A DNA stretch of 46,997 nt from Pseudomonadota bacterium. GTDB taxonomy: Bacteria; Pseudomonadota; Gammaproteobacteria; Burkholderiales; Chitinibacteraceae. A model generated the notes under the pieces. It ran no database searches, had not been told where the DNA came from, and saw nothing but the letters and a program-made list of their open reading frames with translations. Location of the stretch: NCBI GenBank assembly GCA_018261735.1, contig JAGTRM010000031.1, forward strand, positions 1 to 46,997, written 5' to 3'. The position numbers and the translations under genes were made by a program. Positions 1-9,756 of the stretch are shown here, one piece after another. How positions within the stretch are numbered: the stretch's first letter is position 1; every line of letters begins with the position of its first letter.

Positions 1-82
1 CAAAGGGGAACAGCTGAAACAGCAGCACCCCGATGATGTAGGGCAACGCGTACATGAAGCCTAAATGCTTTTTTTCGTACAT
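1..82 (-). CDS. Sugar ABC transporter permease, N-terminal fragment
   Basis: Only the first 27 codons lie in the window; the gene leaves through position 1. The start is ATG at 80-82, preceded by a purine-rich ribosome-binding site (AGGAAGAGAGGAAGAG) about 7 bases upstream. The peptide begins MYEKKHLGFMYALPYIIGV and continues into a hydrophobic stretch ending LFQLFPF. A short charged head followed by a first membrane helix with an Ala-Leu-Pro...Gly-Leu-Leu pattern is typical of MalF/UgpA-type inner-membrane permeases for carbohydrates. Assignment rests on this N-terminus only, so the substrate is unknown. A KDG kinase/KDPG aldolase operon lies 13 kb away, but no link can be shown. Confidence 0.6.
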   Translation of the reverse strand, partial: MYEKKHLGFMYALPYIIGVLLFQLFPF

Positions 83-764
83 GTGTACTCTTCCTCTCTT
101 CCTGATATTGAAAGCCCGTAAATCTTTGAAACGCCAGGACCGACCAGCGAACCAGGTCACGCTAGCCCATGCAGGCCAGATAAACGTCAACTGGCCTGTC
201 CAATTCCACATCAACAGCGTTGGACGAAACTTATATGACCGGAACCGCTACAACAACCGAATAAATCGACTCCCTTAGCCGGCATCAACAAAAACGGCAG
301 AGGTCGGACCAACAGACAACCCTTGATTTCATTGGGTTTGGTCAGCCATCAGACCACTGGACACCATGAGCGCAACCACTCAAAAAAATCAGAACACTGT
401 TTCAAACAGCCCGCGATTATAGGAAGCAAGTTTGATAAATATCAAGAAGAACCTGCTGAAACCGGATAGAGATGCTTACCAATAGGACCGGTAACAATTA
501 GTCTTACAAATATCTGATAAGTTCACTGTACAGGCGTCGAAAGCTGGATTCAAGACAAGATATTTGACGCACCGTTTGCAGGCATCGCGGCCAGTCAATC
601 ATGCAGTCATGCACACGAATCCTGCCCATAGAACAGGCGCACCATTGTTGCAGGAAGGTTGCCGTTCTCGACACAGCACAAACTTCACGCCGGGCATGAT
701 GAATTGATACAACCTCGCGCAAGCCAGCCGGCTTGCGCGAGAATCAATCGATTAACCACGGAAG
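83..764. other. Intergenic region upstream of the ABC permease and downstream of nadM
   Basis: No convincing gene is present. A 72-codon open frame at 504-722 on the minus strand has no ribosome-binding site or recognisable composition. The left part (83 to about 480) is AT-richer than its surroundings and probably carries the promoter of the minus-strand ABC gene. The right end carries the hairpin listed separately at 714-741. Confidence 0.5.
714..741 (-). terminator. Perfect 12-bp hairpin downstream of the NMN adenylyltransferase gene
   Basis: CTCGCGCAAGCC and its exact complement are separated by the 4-base loop AGCC. It lies 23 bases past the stop of the minus-strand gene ending at 765. 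No T-run follows on either strand, so it may be a Rho-assisted or processing hairpin rather than a classical intrinsic terminator. Confidence 0.45.
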
Positions 765-1826
765 TTAGATCTGGCCCAAAAACCAGTTGACAATATAGAA
801 GTGATCTTCAAAAAGTTCACCTTCCATACGATTGAATTCGAAAAGGGGCACCCACTGCGCACGCTCTGCATCGTCGCCGCCGCGCACCTTGGGCAGCCCT
901 TCGCCCGCAGGGGTCAATTCGATAAGAAAGGCATGGGTAATCGTCCGACCGCGCAGGCTGCGCAGCGGATGATCAAAGACACGAGAGGCTCGGATCGAGC
1001 CCGCCAGTACCGGGGTCGGCACTTTGAGACGGGTTTCCTCCTTGAGTTCGCGAATGACGGCATCGCGAATCAGTTCGTCCTGCTCGACGAAGCCGCCGGG
1101 CAGCGCCCATAGCCCCTTGCCTGGCAGATGCTTGCGCCGGACCAGCAGGATGTGTCCGGAATGGATGACCACGGCATCGACCGTGACAAAAGTGGGAGGG
1201 AAAGGTGCCGGCGCCCAGGCACGCCGGTAATCCTGGATAAAACGCCACTCTGCTTCCAGGTTGGCATATTCGGGCGTCTGGCGAAAGGTTTCCAGCCACT
1301 GTAGAACTGCCTGCGGAAGGCGATCGGCACAGCACGCAAAACCGGCACCGGCATTTTCCAGCAAACTGCGTCGCAGACCCGAGGCGCTGATCGCCGGCTC
1401 TTCCGGCACTTCCACGCGCTGCCATTGCGGAAAATGATCGAGATAATGTGCCGACTTGCGGCTGCTGCCGCCGATGATGCCCACGCGGAACTGTGCCTCG
1501 CGGCTACCCAGGCTGGCCGTATCCACGGCGATCACCTTATCGACCAGGTTCTGGACTTCAGTCACCCATTGCTGGTCGTTATACATGCGGTCCGAGCACC
1601 CCACCACGAATACCCGGCTTTGCCATTCTTCCGGCAAGGCGGCACGCAGCATGCTTTCGCGCTCAGCCACCGTCCATGGATTGCGCGGGCTGCGCGCCTG
1701 CCGGGCCGAGCCACAAATCACGATCAGTTTCTGGGCGCGCTCCAACGCACCTTCGATCACCTTGAGATGCCCAAGGTGGAACGGCTGAAAGCGGCCAATG
1801 AAAACGAGATAATCGAGCATTATCAT
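765..1826 (-). CDS. nadM: Bifunctional NMN adenylyltransferase / Nudix hydrolase
   Basis: The N-terminal half is a nucleotidyltransferase that would join ATP and nicotinamide mononucleotide to make NAD: it has the [10 protein letters not shown] signature near the start and an [10 protein letters not shown] motif near residue 150, matching the ISxTxxR-type motif. The C-terminal half is a Nudix domain with a full box, [14 protein letters not shown] followed by RELKEET, of the ADP-ribose pyrophosphatase kind. This two-domain layout is known from the NadM-Nudix family (cyanobacterial slr0787 type). The open frame extends to 1892, but ATG at 1824-1826 has AGGT six bases upstream and puts the family motif close to the N-terminus; ATG at 1820 is an alternative. 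It lies directly downstream of nadA on the same strand, consistent with a small NAD synthesis/salvage operon. Confidence 0.88.
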   Translation of the reverse strand: MIMLDYLVFIGRFQPFHLGHLKVIEGALERAQKLIVICGSARQARSPRNPWTVAERESMLRAALPEEWQSRVFVVGCSDRMYNDQQWVTEVQNLVDKVIAVDTASLGSREAQFRVGIIGGSSRKSAHYLDHFPQWQRVEVPEEPAISASGLRRSLLENAGAGFACCADRLPQAVLQWLETFRQTPEYANLEAEWRFIQDYRRAWAPAPFPPTFVTVDAVVIHSGHILLVRRKHLPGKGLWALPGGFVEQDELIRDAVIRELKEETRLKVPTPVLAGSIRASRVFDHPLRSLRGRTITHAFLIELTPAGEGLPKVRGGDDAERAQWVPLFEFNRMEGELFEDHFYIVNWFLGQI

Positions 1827-1892
1827 ATGTGACCTGAAGTGTGAATCGGGAGAGAACAAACCAAGGTGAGTGAAATTTCGCCCTGGTCTCAC

Positions 1893-2813
1893 TCAGGCAT
1901 AGTAGCGTTTGGAAAACTCCAGCATGCGCTCAATTGGCACCCGCGCCGCATCCATTTGGGCTGCCGTGAGATAGTCGATCTTGATGCCGCCCTCGCCGCA
2001 CTGCGCCCGCCTCACTGCTTCAATGGTGTTCATTTTCATGTACGGGCATTGATTGCACTGGCAGCCTGCGTAAATTGGCGCCTGCTCGATTTTCAGATCC
2101 GGGCGGATCTGATGCATGTTGTAGAGAATGCCGTCTTCGGTCGCGACAAAAATGGTCGCCTCCGATTCGCGGTCGTAGGCTTTGATCCAGTTCAGCATGC
2201 CGGAGGTCGACCCCACGTAATCGGCATGCTGCAGCACCGGCAGTGGACTTTCCGGGTGTGCAATCAGGCATTTCGGGCCAGTGATTGCAGCAAAAGCCTC
2301 GTCCAGTGCCGCCTGGTTGAACTTGTCGTGGACTTCGCACACGGCCGACCACAACGGCATATCGTAGCCATACTGGAAATTCAGATAGGCGCCCATATTG
2401 CGATCCGGCGAGAAAATCACTTTTTTGCCTTCGGCGTACAGGTGGGCAATGATGTCGTCCACATTGCGGCTGGTTACAATCCAGTCGCACAGGGCTTTGT
2501 GCTCGGCGGAAGAATTGATGTAGGCCACGTGCACATGATCGGGATAGGACTCGCGCCAGGTTTTGAGCGCAACCACGTCGGTCTGGGTCACCAGCGAGCA
2601 GGTGGAGTTGGCATCAGGCAGAATCACTTCAGCCTGCGGGTTCAGAATTTTGGCGGTTTCCGCCATGAAACGCACGCCGGCAAACACGATCACGTCCGCG
2701 CCGCATTCCTTGGCGTAAAGGGAAAGCTCCAGGCTATCGCCGACCTTGTCGGCCATCTGCTGGATTTCTGGAGCAGTGTAGTAATGAGCGAGGGTAACAA
2801 TACGACGCGACAT
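1893..2813 (-). CDS. nadA: Quinolinate synthase NadA
   Basis: Condenses iminoaspartate with dihydroxyacetone phosphate to quinolinate in de novo NAD synthesis, using a [4Fe-4S] cluster. The 306-residue product is of the short NadA type. It shows the AHYYTAPEIQ start region, the GVRFMAETAKIL segment, a Cys in NSTCSL, the QCNQCPYMKMN segment with its conserved Cys, and a terminal ERMLEFSKR. The frame stays open to 3002, but ATG at 2811-2813 has GGAGG six bases upstream and gives the family N-terminus. The stop lies 66 bp before the start of the adenylyltransferase gene. The two enzymes catalyse an early step and the adenylyl-transfer step of pyridine nucleotide metabolism. Confidence 0.95.
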   Translation of the reverse strand: MSRRIVTLAHYYTAPEIQQMADKVGDSLELSLYAKECGADVIVFAGVRFMAETAKILNPQAEVILPDANSTCSLVTQTDVVALKTWRESYPDHVHVAYINSSAEHKALCDWIVTSRNVDDIIAHLYAEGKKVIFSPDRNMGAYLNFQYGYDMPLWSAVCEVHDKFNQAALDEAFAAITGPKCLIAHPESPLPVLQHADYVGSTSGMLNWIKAYDRESEATIFVATEDGILYNMHQIRPDLKIEQAPIYAGCQCNQCPYMKMNTIEAVRRAQCGEGGIKIDYLTAAQMDAARVPIERMLEFSKRYYA

Positions 2814-3042
2814 GGCGTTCCTCCATGCAATGACCCGCCGGTCTGCCCGACGGTAACAAGTGACCATTAACACAACGACTATCCCGCCCGGACGATACTC
2901 CCGATCAGCATCCCTGATCGATCCAAGCATTTCGTGATCGTAACACGCTCCCCAAACAGCAGGAAGCAGCAACCGACAGTTTGCAACAAATCCCCAAGGC
3001 ATTGGTATGATTGCTCCATCATCGGTCCATCAAGAGCCCTAC

Positions 3043-3813
3043 ATGCAAATCGCCACCTGGAACGTCAACAGCCTGAAGGTCCGCCTGCCGCAGGTTCTGG
3101 AATGGCTGACCCAGCACCCAGAGGTAACCGCGCTGGCCATCCAGGAAACCAAACTCGAAGATGCCAATTTTCCACAAGCCGAGATCGAATCCGCCGGTTT
3201 CCATGTCGCGTTCGCCGGGCAAAAAACCTACAACGGTGTCGCCATCATTTCGCGCGAACCGCTCTCGGATATCTCCATCAATATTCCTGCCCTTGATGAT
3301 CCGCAGAAGCGAGTTATTGCAGCAACGCTGGGCGGGGTACGCCTGGTGTGTGTCTACGTTCCGAATGGCCAGGCACTCGATTCGGACAAATACCCATATA
3401 AACTCGGCTGGCTCGCCGCACTGACCACCTGGTTGCAAGACGAGTTGGCCCGCCATCCGCACCTGGCTCTGCTGGGTGATTTCAATATCGCCCCCGAAGA
3501 CCGCGACGTGCACGACCCGGCCCAATGGGAAGGCCAGGTGCTGGTCTCCCCGCCGGAGCGCGCTGCCTGGCAAGATCTACTGAAGCTGAACCTGAGCGAT
3601 GCTTTCCGTCTGTTCGAGCAAGCGGACAAATCCTTCAGCTGGTGGGATTATCGTGGCCTGGGATTCCGGAGGAACGCGGGGCTGCGTATCGACCACATCT
3701 TGCTTTCCGCCCCGCTGGCAACCCAATGTACTGCTTGTGAAATTGACAAGGCACCGCGTCGAAACGAGCGCCCTTCCGACCACACCCCCGTTATCGCCAC
3801 GCTGAATGTCTGA
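3043..3813 (+). CDS. xthA: Exodeoxyribonuclease III (AP endonuclease family)
   Basis: Cytosolic Mg-dependent repair nuclease that cuts at abasic sites and degrades 3' ends. The 256-residue protein begins [14 protein letters not shown] and carries the expected metal and catalytic motifs of the exonuclease-endonuclease-phosphatase fold: [24 protein letters not shown]...RIDHIL, and the terminal SDHTPV. Start is ATG 3043; an upstream in-frame ATG at 3007 would add 12 non-family residues. It is divergent from nadA and followed 10 bp later by a Crp/Fnr gene, so the two may be cotranscribed. Confidence 0.95.
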   Translation: MQIATWNVNSLKVRLPQVLEWLTQHPEVTALAIQETKLEDANFPQAEIESAGFHVAFAGQKTYNGVAIISREPLSDISINIPALDDPQKRVIAATLGGVRLVCVYVPNGQALDSDKYPYKLGWLAALTTWLQDELARHPHLALLGDFNIAPEDRDVHDPAQWEGQVLVSPPERAAWQDLLKLNLSDAFRLFEQADKSFSWWDYRGLGFRRNAGLRIDHILLSAPLATQCTACEIDKAPRRNERPSDHTPVIATLNV

Positions 3814-3823
3814 GGAGAATCAA

Positions 3824-4483
3824 ATGGACAAAGCAAGCCTTCTTTCCGGTAGCAGCCTTTTTTGCGAGCTGAATCCGCAAGAATTGGAAGAGTTGGCACG
3901 GCACGCCGAGTGGCGCAGTCTGCCGGCACGCAAGATTGTGGTTCAACAAGGCAGCCAGAGTCAGGAAATGTATGCGGTCCTTCGCGGGCGCCTCAAGGTC
4001 GTGCGCGAATCAACTGATGGTCGTGAAGCCACGCTGGGCATTCTGGAACCGGGCGAAGTTTTTGGCGAATTGGCCATGCTCGACAGCGAGCCACGCACCG
4101 CCACGGTGGAAACACTGGAACCCTGCGAATTGCTGGTCTTGCGCCGCAATGACGTAGTCGGTTTTCTGGAGAACCACCCCAAAGTCATGCGCCAGCTGAT
4201 CTTGATCCTTTGCCAACGCCTGCGCAGTGCAGATGCCCTGGTACAGGACACACTGTTTCTGCCGCTGCCGCAACGACTGGGCAAAACCTTGAAAAGTCTG
4301 GCCATCGAGCACGGATCGGAAGGACGGATTGATCTGAAATTCACCCAGCAGGAAATCGGCAATCTGGTCGGTGCCAGCAGGGAAAGCGTGAACAAGCAAC
4401 TCAATGCCTGGGAAAACGAAGGCTGGCTGGCAATGGAAGAAGGCTATCTGCGCCTGCTCGTTCCGGAAAAGCTGCCCGGATAA
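3824..4483 (+). CDS. Crp/Fnr-family regulator with a classical cyclic-nucleotide pocket
   Basis: A 219-residue regulator with an N-terminal cNMP-binding beta-barrel (about residues 10-130) and a C-terminal Crp-type winged helix (FTQQEIGNLVGASRESVNKQ). The phosphate-binding cassette FGELAMLDSEPRTATVE retains the Glu and the RTAT arginine used by cAMP-binding proteins, so nucleotide binding is plausible. No Fnr-type cysteine cluster is seen at the N-terminus. ATG at 3824 has GAGGAG six bases upstream and is preferred over ATG at 3806, which overlaps xthA. It differs clearly from the three atypical paralogues at 19915, 31755 and 32737, which lack this cassette. Confidence 0.88.
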   Translation: MDKASLLSGSSLFCELNPQELEELARHAEWRSLPARKIVVQQGSQSQEMYAVLRGRLKVVRESTDGREATLGILEPGEVFGELAMLDSEPRTATVETLEPCELLVLRRNDVVGFLENHPKVMRQLILILCQRLRSADALVQDTLFLPLPQRLGKTLKSLAIEHGSEGRIDLKFTQQEIGNLVGASRESVNKQLNAWENEGWLAMEEGYLRLLVPEKLPG

Positions 4484-4510
4484 ACAAAGCTCCCGACCGC
4501 AGTAAAAAAA

Positions 4511-5260
4511 TCAGTCAGGAACGAGTGGGGATCCATCCGGCGCCAGCTGCAACCACTCGCCTGCCACCAGCCCTTCCAGCGGTCGATACTGCGTTTTGTA
4601 GGCCATCTTGCGGCAAGCGCCAATCCAGTAGCCCAGGTAAAGATATGGCAACCCCAGTTGACGCGCCAATCCAATCTGCCAAAGGATATTGCACACGCCA
4701 TAACTTGCGCCTGGAACATCCGGATCAAAAAAGGTATAAGCCGAAGAAAGCCCGTCGTCGACCTGGTCGATCAGACTCACCATCCGCAATATGCCATCCT
4801 CGCGAAATTCCACCAGGAAACTTGCCACATTGCTTTTCAGGATGAAACTTTCATATTGTTCGCGATCATCCAGATCCATCCCGCCGCCGGCATGGCGAGC
4901 AGCCTGATAACGCTGATACAACTGAAAATGCTCATTGACAAACGTTAGCCCCAAGACCCGCCCCTTCAGATTGGCGTGGCGCTTGCCCGCACGCTGCTGG
5001 CTTCGGTTGGGCTGAAACATATTCACCGGAATTCGTACCGGCACGCATGCCGAACAGTTATCACAGGCAGGGCGATAGACGAAACGGCCACTGCGGCGAA
5101 ATCCATGCAGCAGCAATTGCCCATAGACATTGGCATCGATCATGTCTGCCGGGGCCGCCACTTGCGAGCGCGCCTGTTGTCCCTCCAGATAGCTGCACGG
5201 GTAACTGGCAGTCGCATAAAACTGTATCGGAATGGATTGGCCGCGCAGTGAATCGCTCAT
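4511..5260 (-). CDS. bpt: Aspartate/glutamate leucyltransferase (N-end rule)
   Basis: Transfers leucine from Leu-tRNA to proteins with N-terminal Asp or Glu, marking them for ClpS/ClpAP. The 249-residue protein has the Ate1-type N-terminal module ([13 protein letters not shown], then [14 protein letters not shown]) and the C-terminal acyltransferase module ([14 protein letters not shown] and [15 protein letters not shown]). The start at 5258-5260 has GGGAG six bases upstream and overlaps the aat stop in an ATGA arrangement, which supports translational coupling. It is convergent with the Crp/Fnr gene, with only 27 bp between the stops. Confidence 0.95.
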   Translation of the reverse strand: MSDSLRGQSIPIQFYATASYPCSYLEGQQARSQVAAPADMIDANVYGQLLLHGFRRSGRFVYRPACDNCSACVPVRIPVNMFQPNRSQQRAGKRHANLKGRVLGLTFVNEHFQLYQRYQAARHAGGGMDLDDREQYESFILKSNVASFLVEFREDGILRMVSLIDQVDDGLSSAYTFFDPDVPGASYGVCNILWQIGLARQLGLPYLYLGYWIGACRKMAYKTQYRPLEGLVAGEWLQLAPDGSPLVPD

Positions 5261-5970
5261 GTGCTGCTCCCGCAATTGACCCATTCATGGTGCCACAGTC
5301 CGGGCGTACGCGGCTTTGCAACTAGTTGCGTTAGCCGTTCAACAAACTCGTTCCTGGGTATTTCGCGGCCGCCAAAGCGGGCCAGGTGATGCGTACGCAT
5401 CTGGCAATCGATCAAGGCAAAACCCTGTTGCTGCAACCAGGGAACCAAGTAGGCAAAAGCCATCTTGGAGGCATCAGGCCGGCGCGCAAACATCGACTCG
5501 CCATAGAACACGCCGCCTAGCGCCACACCATACAAACCGCCGGCCAACTCGCCATCAATCCAGGTCTCGATTGAATGCGCATAGCCCTGTTGGTGTAACG
5601 CACAATACCCTTCGAGCACCTCGCTACTGATCCAGGTTCCCATAGCATCAGGACGAGGCGCAGCACAAGCAAGTATTACTTCGCGAAAAGCGGTATCAAA
5701 GCGAATGGTATACGCCCGGTTGCGCATGATTTTGGCAAGCGAGCGCCCGACATGCAGCTCTTGCGGAAACAGCACCATGCGTGGATCGGGCGACCACCAC
5801 AGAACAGGCTCCCCCGGCATGTACCAAGGGAAAATCCCTTGTCGATACGCAGCCAGCAACCACTGTGGACTTAACCCTCCGCCTGCCGCCAACAGGCCAT
5901 TGGGTTCACGCAAGGCCGTATCCGGCGGGGGAAATTGGTCCGGGCGCGCCAACCAGCGAATCATTGGCAT
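5257..5970 (-). CDS. aat: Leucyl/phenylalanyl-tRNA--protein transferase
   Basis: Adds Leu or Phe to proteins with N-terminal Lys or Arg, the first-branch counterpart of Bpt in the N-end rule. The 237-residue product shows the family hallmarks [50 protein letters not shown] and LIDCQM. Start is taken as ATG 5968-5970, though ATG at 5964 is possible since neither has a strong ribosome-binding site. It lies 53 bp downstream of fur on the same strand and forms a coupled pair with bpt. Confidence 0.95.
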   Translation of the reverse strand: MPMIRWLARPDQFPPPDTALREPNGLLAAGGGLSPQWLLAAYRQGIFPWYMPGEPVLWWSPDPRMVLFPQELHVGRSLAKIMRNRAYTIRFDTAFREVILACAAPRPDAMGTWISSEVLEGYCALHQQGYAHSIETWIDGELAGGLYGVALGGVFYGESMFARRPDASKMAFAYLVPWLQQQGFALIDCQMRTHHLARFGGREIPRNEFVERLTQLVAKPRTPGLWHHEWVNCGSST

Positions 5971-6023
5971 TCAGGCCAGCAAAAGCCGGCCTGATTGAGT
6001 GTCATGATCGTGCAGTATCCGGA

Positions 6024-6437
6024 TCATTTTTTGCAGGATTTGCACACACCGTACAAGTACAGCTCATGTTCCTGGATTTCAAAACCAAAACGGTTGGCAA
6101 TGGATTCCTGCTGCTTTTCAAGCTCCGGATCATAGAATTCTTGCACACTCCCGCACTTCACGCAGACAAAGTGATCATGGTGACCACCCTGGTTAAGCTC
6201 AAAAACAGCCTTGCCCGACTCGAAATGATGGCGAGTCAAAATACCGGCCTGTTCAAACTGGGTAAGGACCCGGTAAACCGTAGCCAGGCCGATATCTATC
6301 TGTTCGGCCAACAACAATCGGTAGACATCTTCCGCAGTGAGGTGCCGCTCGCCGCACGTCTCAAACAAGTTGAGAATACGAAGACGCGGTCCTGTAGCCT
6401 TGAGGCCCATTCCTTTCAGTTCAGCTGCTTTGCTCAT
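6024..6437 (-). CDS. fur: Ferric uptake regulator Fur
   Basis: Fe2+-responsive repressor of iron uptake. The 137-residue protein has the N-terminal winged helix ([11 protein letters not shown], then [11 protein letters not shown] and [10 protein letters not shown]) and the C-terminal metal/dimer domain. The [13 protein letters not shown] motif gives the His-rich site and the first CxxC, and the tail CKSCKK gives the second. ATG at 6435-6437 begins [12 protein letters not shown]; the frame runs on to 6473 but the extra residues are not family-like. It is divergent from bamE, an arrangement common in proteobacteria. No clear Fur box was recognised in the 109-bp divergent spacer. Confidence 0.95.
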   Translation of the reverse strand: MSKAAELKGMGLKATGPRLRILNLFETCGERHLTAEDVYRLLLAEQIDIGLATVYRVLTQFEQAGILTRHHFESGKAVFELNQGGHHDHFVCVKCGSVQEFYDPELEKQQESIANRFGFEIQEHELYLYGVCKSCKK

Positions 6438-6546
6438 ATATTTTTTCTTCTGTCCGAAACGCCGCTGCATCAATTAGCAGTAACCGGGTTATCATATAGC
6501 GTTTATGTAAGCCGCGCACCTTGCGACCATCGGATTCTATCAGATC

Positions 6547-6957
6547 ATGGCACACAGACTACTTCTCGTTATCATAGTTTCAGTTTTGGCGATTGGCTGC
6601 ACTTTCCCGAACGTCGTTTCCCCCTACAAGCTGGACATCCCGCAAGGCAATGCCATCACTGCGGATCAAGTCGCCCGACTCAAAACCGGCATGACCCGCT
6701 CCCAAGTCCGCTTTATTTTGGGCACGCCATTGCTGACTGATCCATTCCACGCCAACCGGTGGGATTACGTATTTACAGACGCAAGAAACCGTGAATTGCT
6801 GCAGAAAAAAACATTTGTCGTCTTTTTTGAAAACGACAGACTGACGCATTTCGAAGGCGAGACATTGCCGGCGGCCAAACCGATCTTGACTTTGAGTGCC
6901 AGCGCGCCAAGCAGTGCAGCATCCACCCCTGCAACCCGAAAGGAACAAGCGCAATGA
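6547..6957 (+). CDS. bamE: Outer-membrane assembly lipoprotein BamE (SmpA/OmlA)
   Basis: Small lipoprotein of the BAM complex, which inserts beta-barrel proteins in the outer membrane. The 136-residue precursor has a signal peptide ending in the lipobox LAIGC and the SmpA/OmlA core, with [26 protein letters not shown] and the [12 protein letters not shown] segment. The tail after residue 110 is Ala/Ser/Pro-rich and probably flexible. Its stop overlaps the dapB start by 4 bp (ATGA). Confidence 0.95.
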   Translation: MAHRLLLVIIVSVLAIGCTFPNVVSPYKLDIPQGNAITADQVARLKTGMTRSQVRFILGTPLLTDPFHANRWDYVFTDARNRELLQKKTFVVFFENDRLTHFEGETLPAAKPILTLSASAPSSAASTPATRKEQAQ

Positions 6958-7754
6958 CCATCAAGCTCGCCATCGCCGGCAGTTCAGGCCGCATGGGCCA
7001 CATGCTGATCGAAACCGTACTTGGTGCAGAAGGTTGTCAGATTCATGCCGCACTAGACCGCCCGGATAGCGCCACGCTGGACCAGGATGCCGCAGCCTTT
7101 CTCGGCCGGGAAAGCGGTGTAAAAATCACCGCCGATCTCAACGCACTCAAGGGAGCCGATATCCTGATCGACTTCACCCGCCCGGAAGGCACCCTCGCCC
7201 ACCTGGCAAAATGCCGCGAACTCGGCGTCAACATGATCATTGGCACAACCGGAATTGAAGCTGACGGTTTAGCGGCCATCGAGACCGCCAGCAAGGATAT
7301 TGCCATTGTCTACGCCCGCAACATGAGCGTGGGCATGAATGTGGTTTACAAACTTCTGGAAATTGCAGCCAAAGCCCTGTCCACCGGTTATGACATCGAA
7401 ATCCTGGAAATGCACCACCGCATGAAGGTGGATGCCCCCTCGGGCACCGCCATCACCATGGGCGAAGTCATTGCGGACGCGCTCGGTCGCGATCTGAAAG
7501 AATGCGCTGTTTATGGCCGCGAAGGCGTAACCGGCGAACGCGACCCCTCCACAATCGGATTCGCCACGCTGCGCGGAGGCGATGTCATTGGCGACCATAC
7601 TGCCATTTTTGCCGGCATGGGAGAACGTGTGGAAATCACGCATAAAGCATCCAACCGCAATATCTACGCTCAAGGCTGCACTCGTGCCGCCCGCTTCCTG
7701 GCCGACAAGAAATCCGGCCTCTACGACATGCATGACGTGCTGGGATTGCGCTGA
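6954..7754 (+). CDS. dapB: 4-hydroxy-tetrahydrodipicolinate reductase
   Basis: NAD(P)H-dependent step of lysine and meso-diaminopimelate synthesis. The 266-residue enzyme has the N-terminal dinucleotide motif AGSSGRMG, the central IDFTRPEGT and GTTG segments, and the signature [15 protein letters not shown] with the catalytic His pair and Lys. AAGGAAC precedes the start, which is coupled to the bamE stop. An intrinsic terminator follows at 7772. Confidence 0.97.
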   Translation: MTIKLAIAGSSGRMGHMLIETVLGAEGCQIHAALDRPDSATLDQDAAAFLGRESGVKITADLNALKGADILIDFTRPEGTLAHLAKCRELGVNMIIGTTGIEADGLAAIETASKDIAIVYARNMSVGMNVVYKLLEIAAKALSTGYDIEILEMHHRMKVDAPSGTAITMGEVIADALGRDLKECAVYGREGVTGERDPSTIGFATLRGGDVIGDHTAIFAGMGERVEITHKASNRNIYAQGCTRAARFLADKKSGLYDMHDVLGLR

Positions 7755-7771
7755 TTCACTACTCAAAGCAA

Positions 7772-7800
7772 ACGGGACACCGATGGTGTCCCGTTTTCTA
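7772..7800 (+). terminator. Intrinsic terminator of bamE-dapB
   Basis: A 10-bp stem (ACGGGACACC with its complement) around a GAT loop is followed by TTT, 17 bp after the dapB stop. Confidence 0.85.
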
Positions 7801-7993
7801 TTCACCCGGATGGTGTGCTGCCGTTCCCTTGCGGACACGGCCCGGCGTGAATCTCTACCGGCAATTTATTGCTCTTTAGGCGGCATGGATTGACCGCATT
7901 GGACTGCACAACTCAAAACGCCTCATCAGGACCCCCCTCTGTTGTTGCAGCAATTTATATATAGACCAACACACTGACATTCGCCACGTATTC

Positions 7994-8644
7994 TCAACCC
8001 TTGGGCAGCGCGGTCACCAGCGGCTGGAATGCGTTGCTTTCCGGATCAAACTCGAACAGTGCCCCTTTACGCAAATCAAAGTACCAGCCGATCAACGCCA
8101 ACTGGCCAGACTCGACCCGCTCCTCGACAAACGGGAAAGTCATCAAATTATCGAGCGAGACAATAACAGAAGCCACCTCGCACGCCCGCACCTGCTCATC
8201 CATGGGACGATCACCCAATTCCGCACGCACCTGCTGGCGCGCCGCATCGGCGATTTGCACCCACTTGCCGACAAAATCGGCTTCAGACTTGGGTTCATGG
8301 CCCTGCATCAACGCACTGATGCCACCGCAGGACGAATGCCCCAAAACAACGATGTGGCGGACTTCCAGATCACACACCGCAAATTCGATTGCGGCTGAAA
8401 CACCGTGCCTTGAGGCATCATTTTCGAAAGGCGGCACCAAATTGGCCACATTGCGGACCACAAACATGTCCCCGGGGTCGCAATCCATCAGCAGAGCCGG
8501 ATCAACTCGCGAATCCGAACAGCCGATAATCAGCGTTTGAGGACGCTGCCCGCGCTTCAGTTGATCGAAAAGATTACGATGCTCGCCAAAATATTTGTGT
8601 TGAAAGCGGCGAAATCCGCCTATAAATCGCTGAATGTCATCCAT
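7994..8644 (-). CDS. Beta-class carbonic anhydrase
   Basis: Zinc enzyme for CO2/bicarbonate interconversion in the cytosol. The 216-residue protein has the beta-class zinc ligands and catalytic dyad: Cys-Ser-Asp-Ser-Arg in GCSDSRVDP, then His and Cys in LGHSSCGGI. The DPGDMFVVRNVANLVPP segment is characteristic. Two starts are possible: ATG at 8644 (AGGTG six bases upstream, protein begins MDDIQRF) and ATG at 8659 (AGGA upstream, five more residues); the shorter matches family N-termini better. It is a single gene with no obvious operon partner. Confidence 0.92.
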   Translation of the reverse strand: MDDIQRFIGGFRRFQHKYFGEHRNLFDQLKRGQRPQTLIIGCSDSRVDPALLMDCDPGDMFVVRNVANLVPPFENDASRHGVSAAIEFAVCDLEVRHIVVLGHSSCGGISALMQGHEPKSEADFVGKWVQIADAARQQVRAELGDRPMDEQVRACEVASVIVSLDNLMTFPFVEERVESGQLALIGWYFDLRKGALFEFDPESNAFQPLVTALPKG

Positions 8645-9039
8645 ACCAATCACCTGCATCCAATGTCCTTTCCTGCCCAGGATTATAACCAACAAGTTAT
8701 CGCGACGGTCCAGCCTGTCTGATTAACTAACGACGGGAACAATACTCAAGACAATGAAAGCATTTAGAAAAATTATCGAAATATAAACAAGGTATTCATG
8801 GAAATAACGGACCGACAACCGCATCACCTCACCCTGTTACCAACACCCAGCCGGTCAGCAACAACTGCAGTTCAACCATCCTCCGCAGTTATCCGGATAC
8901 CGGCATGTTTCATAAAACAACATTCATAAATACTCCTTCCTCAACCCGCCCATGCAAACGCTGCTTGCACCCACAATTTCTATCTGATTAAATCCATAAA
9001 TGACTTCCATTCTCATTTTAACCCGGGCACAGACTTCAT
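8645..9039. other. Divergent spacer between carbonic anhydrase and marR genes
   Basis: AT-rich spacer with no supported gene. It should hold both promoters and possibly the MarR operator, but no clear palindrome could be assigned by eye. Confidence 0.4.
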
Positions 9040-9507
9040 ATGCCAAAAAAGCGCTTCACCCCTTTACTTCGAGAACTTGCCCACTGCGTTCAGGCATTTG
9101 AACTGCTATCAGGCAGGCACATCCGATCGCTGGGGTTAACTCCAGCACAATTCAATGTGATTACAGTTCTGGGAGAAAAAAACAGTATGAATTGTGGCGA
9201 CTTGGGATCGCGTGCTTTGATCACCAAAGGGACATTGACCGGGGTGCTGGATCGCCTGGAACAAAAGGGTCTGGTTATTCGCGAAGTGTCACAAGACGAT
9301 CGCCGCAGCGTTATCGTTGGTTTGACAACAGAAGGGCACATACTGTTTAACCAGTTGTCAGGGCTACATCTAGATTATCTAAAGCCGGCCTTCAGCACGC
9401 TAGACGATGCGTTCATCGAAACCATGACAGCTCAACTGGCCCACCTGCGCACCACATTGCAACAGCATACTGACCGTGACCAAGTCAATACCACATCTTC
9501 CCGTTAA
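9040..9507 (+). CDS. MarR-family transcriptional regulator
   Basis: A 155-residue winged-helix dimer of the MarR type. It has an N-terminal dimerisation helix, the LTPAQFNVITVL segment, then a recognition region (LGSRALITKGTLTGVLDRLEQKGLV) and the wing (REVSQDDRRSVIVGLTTEG). The DDRR wing motif is typical. No ligand can be predicted, and neither neighbour is an obvious efflux or degradation target, so it probably regulates itself and unlinked genes. Confidence 0.88.
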   Translation: MPKKRFTPLLRELAHCVQAFELLSGRHIRSLGLTPAQFNVITVLGEKNSMNCGDLGSRALITKGTLTGVLDRLEQKGLVIREVSQDDRRSVIVGLTTEGHILFNQLSGLHLDYLKPAFSTLDDAFIETMTAQLAHLRTTLQQHTDRDQVNTTSSR

Positions 9508-9756
9508 AACGAAAGCACAAAAACCTGCACGGCAGTTAAAACCACCATTTAGTCGTAGTATACTTCGCCCGGTTACAAAATATTGTGCATTCCACACTCG
9601 AGCAAACCGTTCAAACACCCGCAAAATGAACGCTTGTGTGCCGTATCGGTTTGCACCGGGAGTCACTTCATGGCACTGGGTAGCCGCGCATCAGGTAGCG
9701 CAGCACTGAATACTACCGGGCAGCCCGCCTGTTTTTTTGAAATCGGACCCTAATCC

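Noticed and set aside
504..722. 72-codon open frame on the minus strand
   Set aside because: No ribosome-binding site, Cys/Arg-rich composition unlike a real protein, and it overlaps the hairpin region downstream of the NMN adenylyltransferase gene.
5972..5993. Hairpin CAGGCCAGC-AAAA-GCCGGCCTG just before aat
   Set aside because: A 9-bp stem with one mismatch and no T-run; too weak to call a terminator or attenuator.
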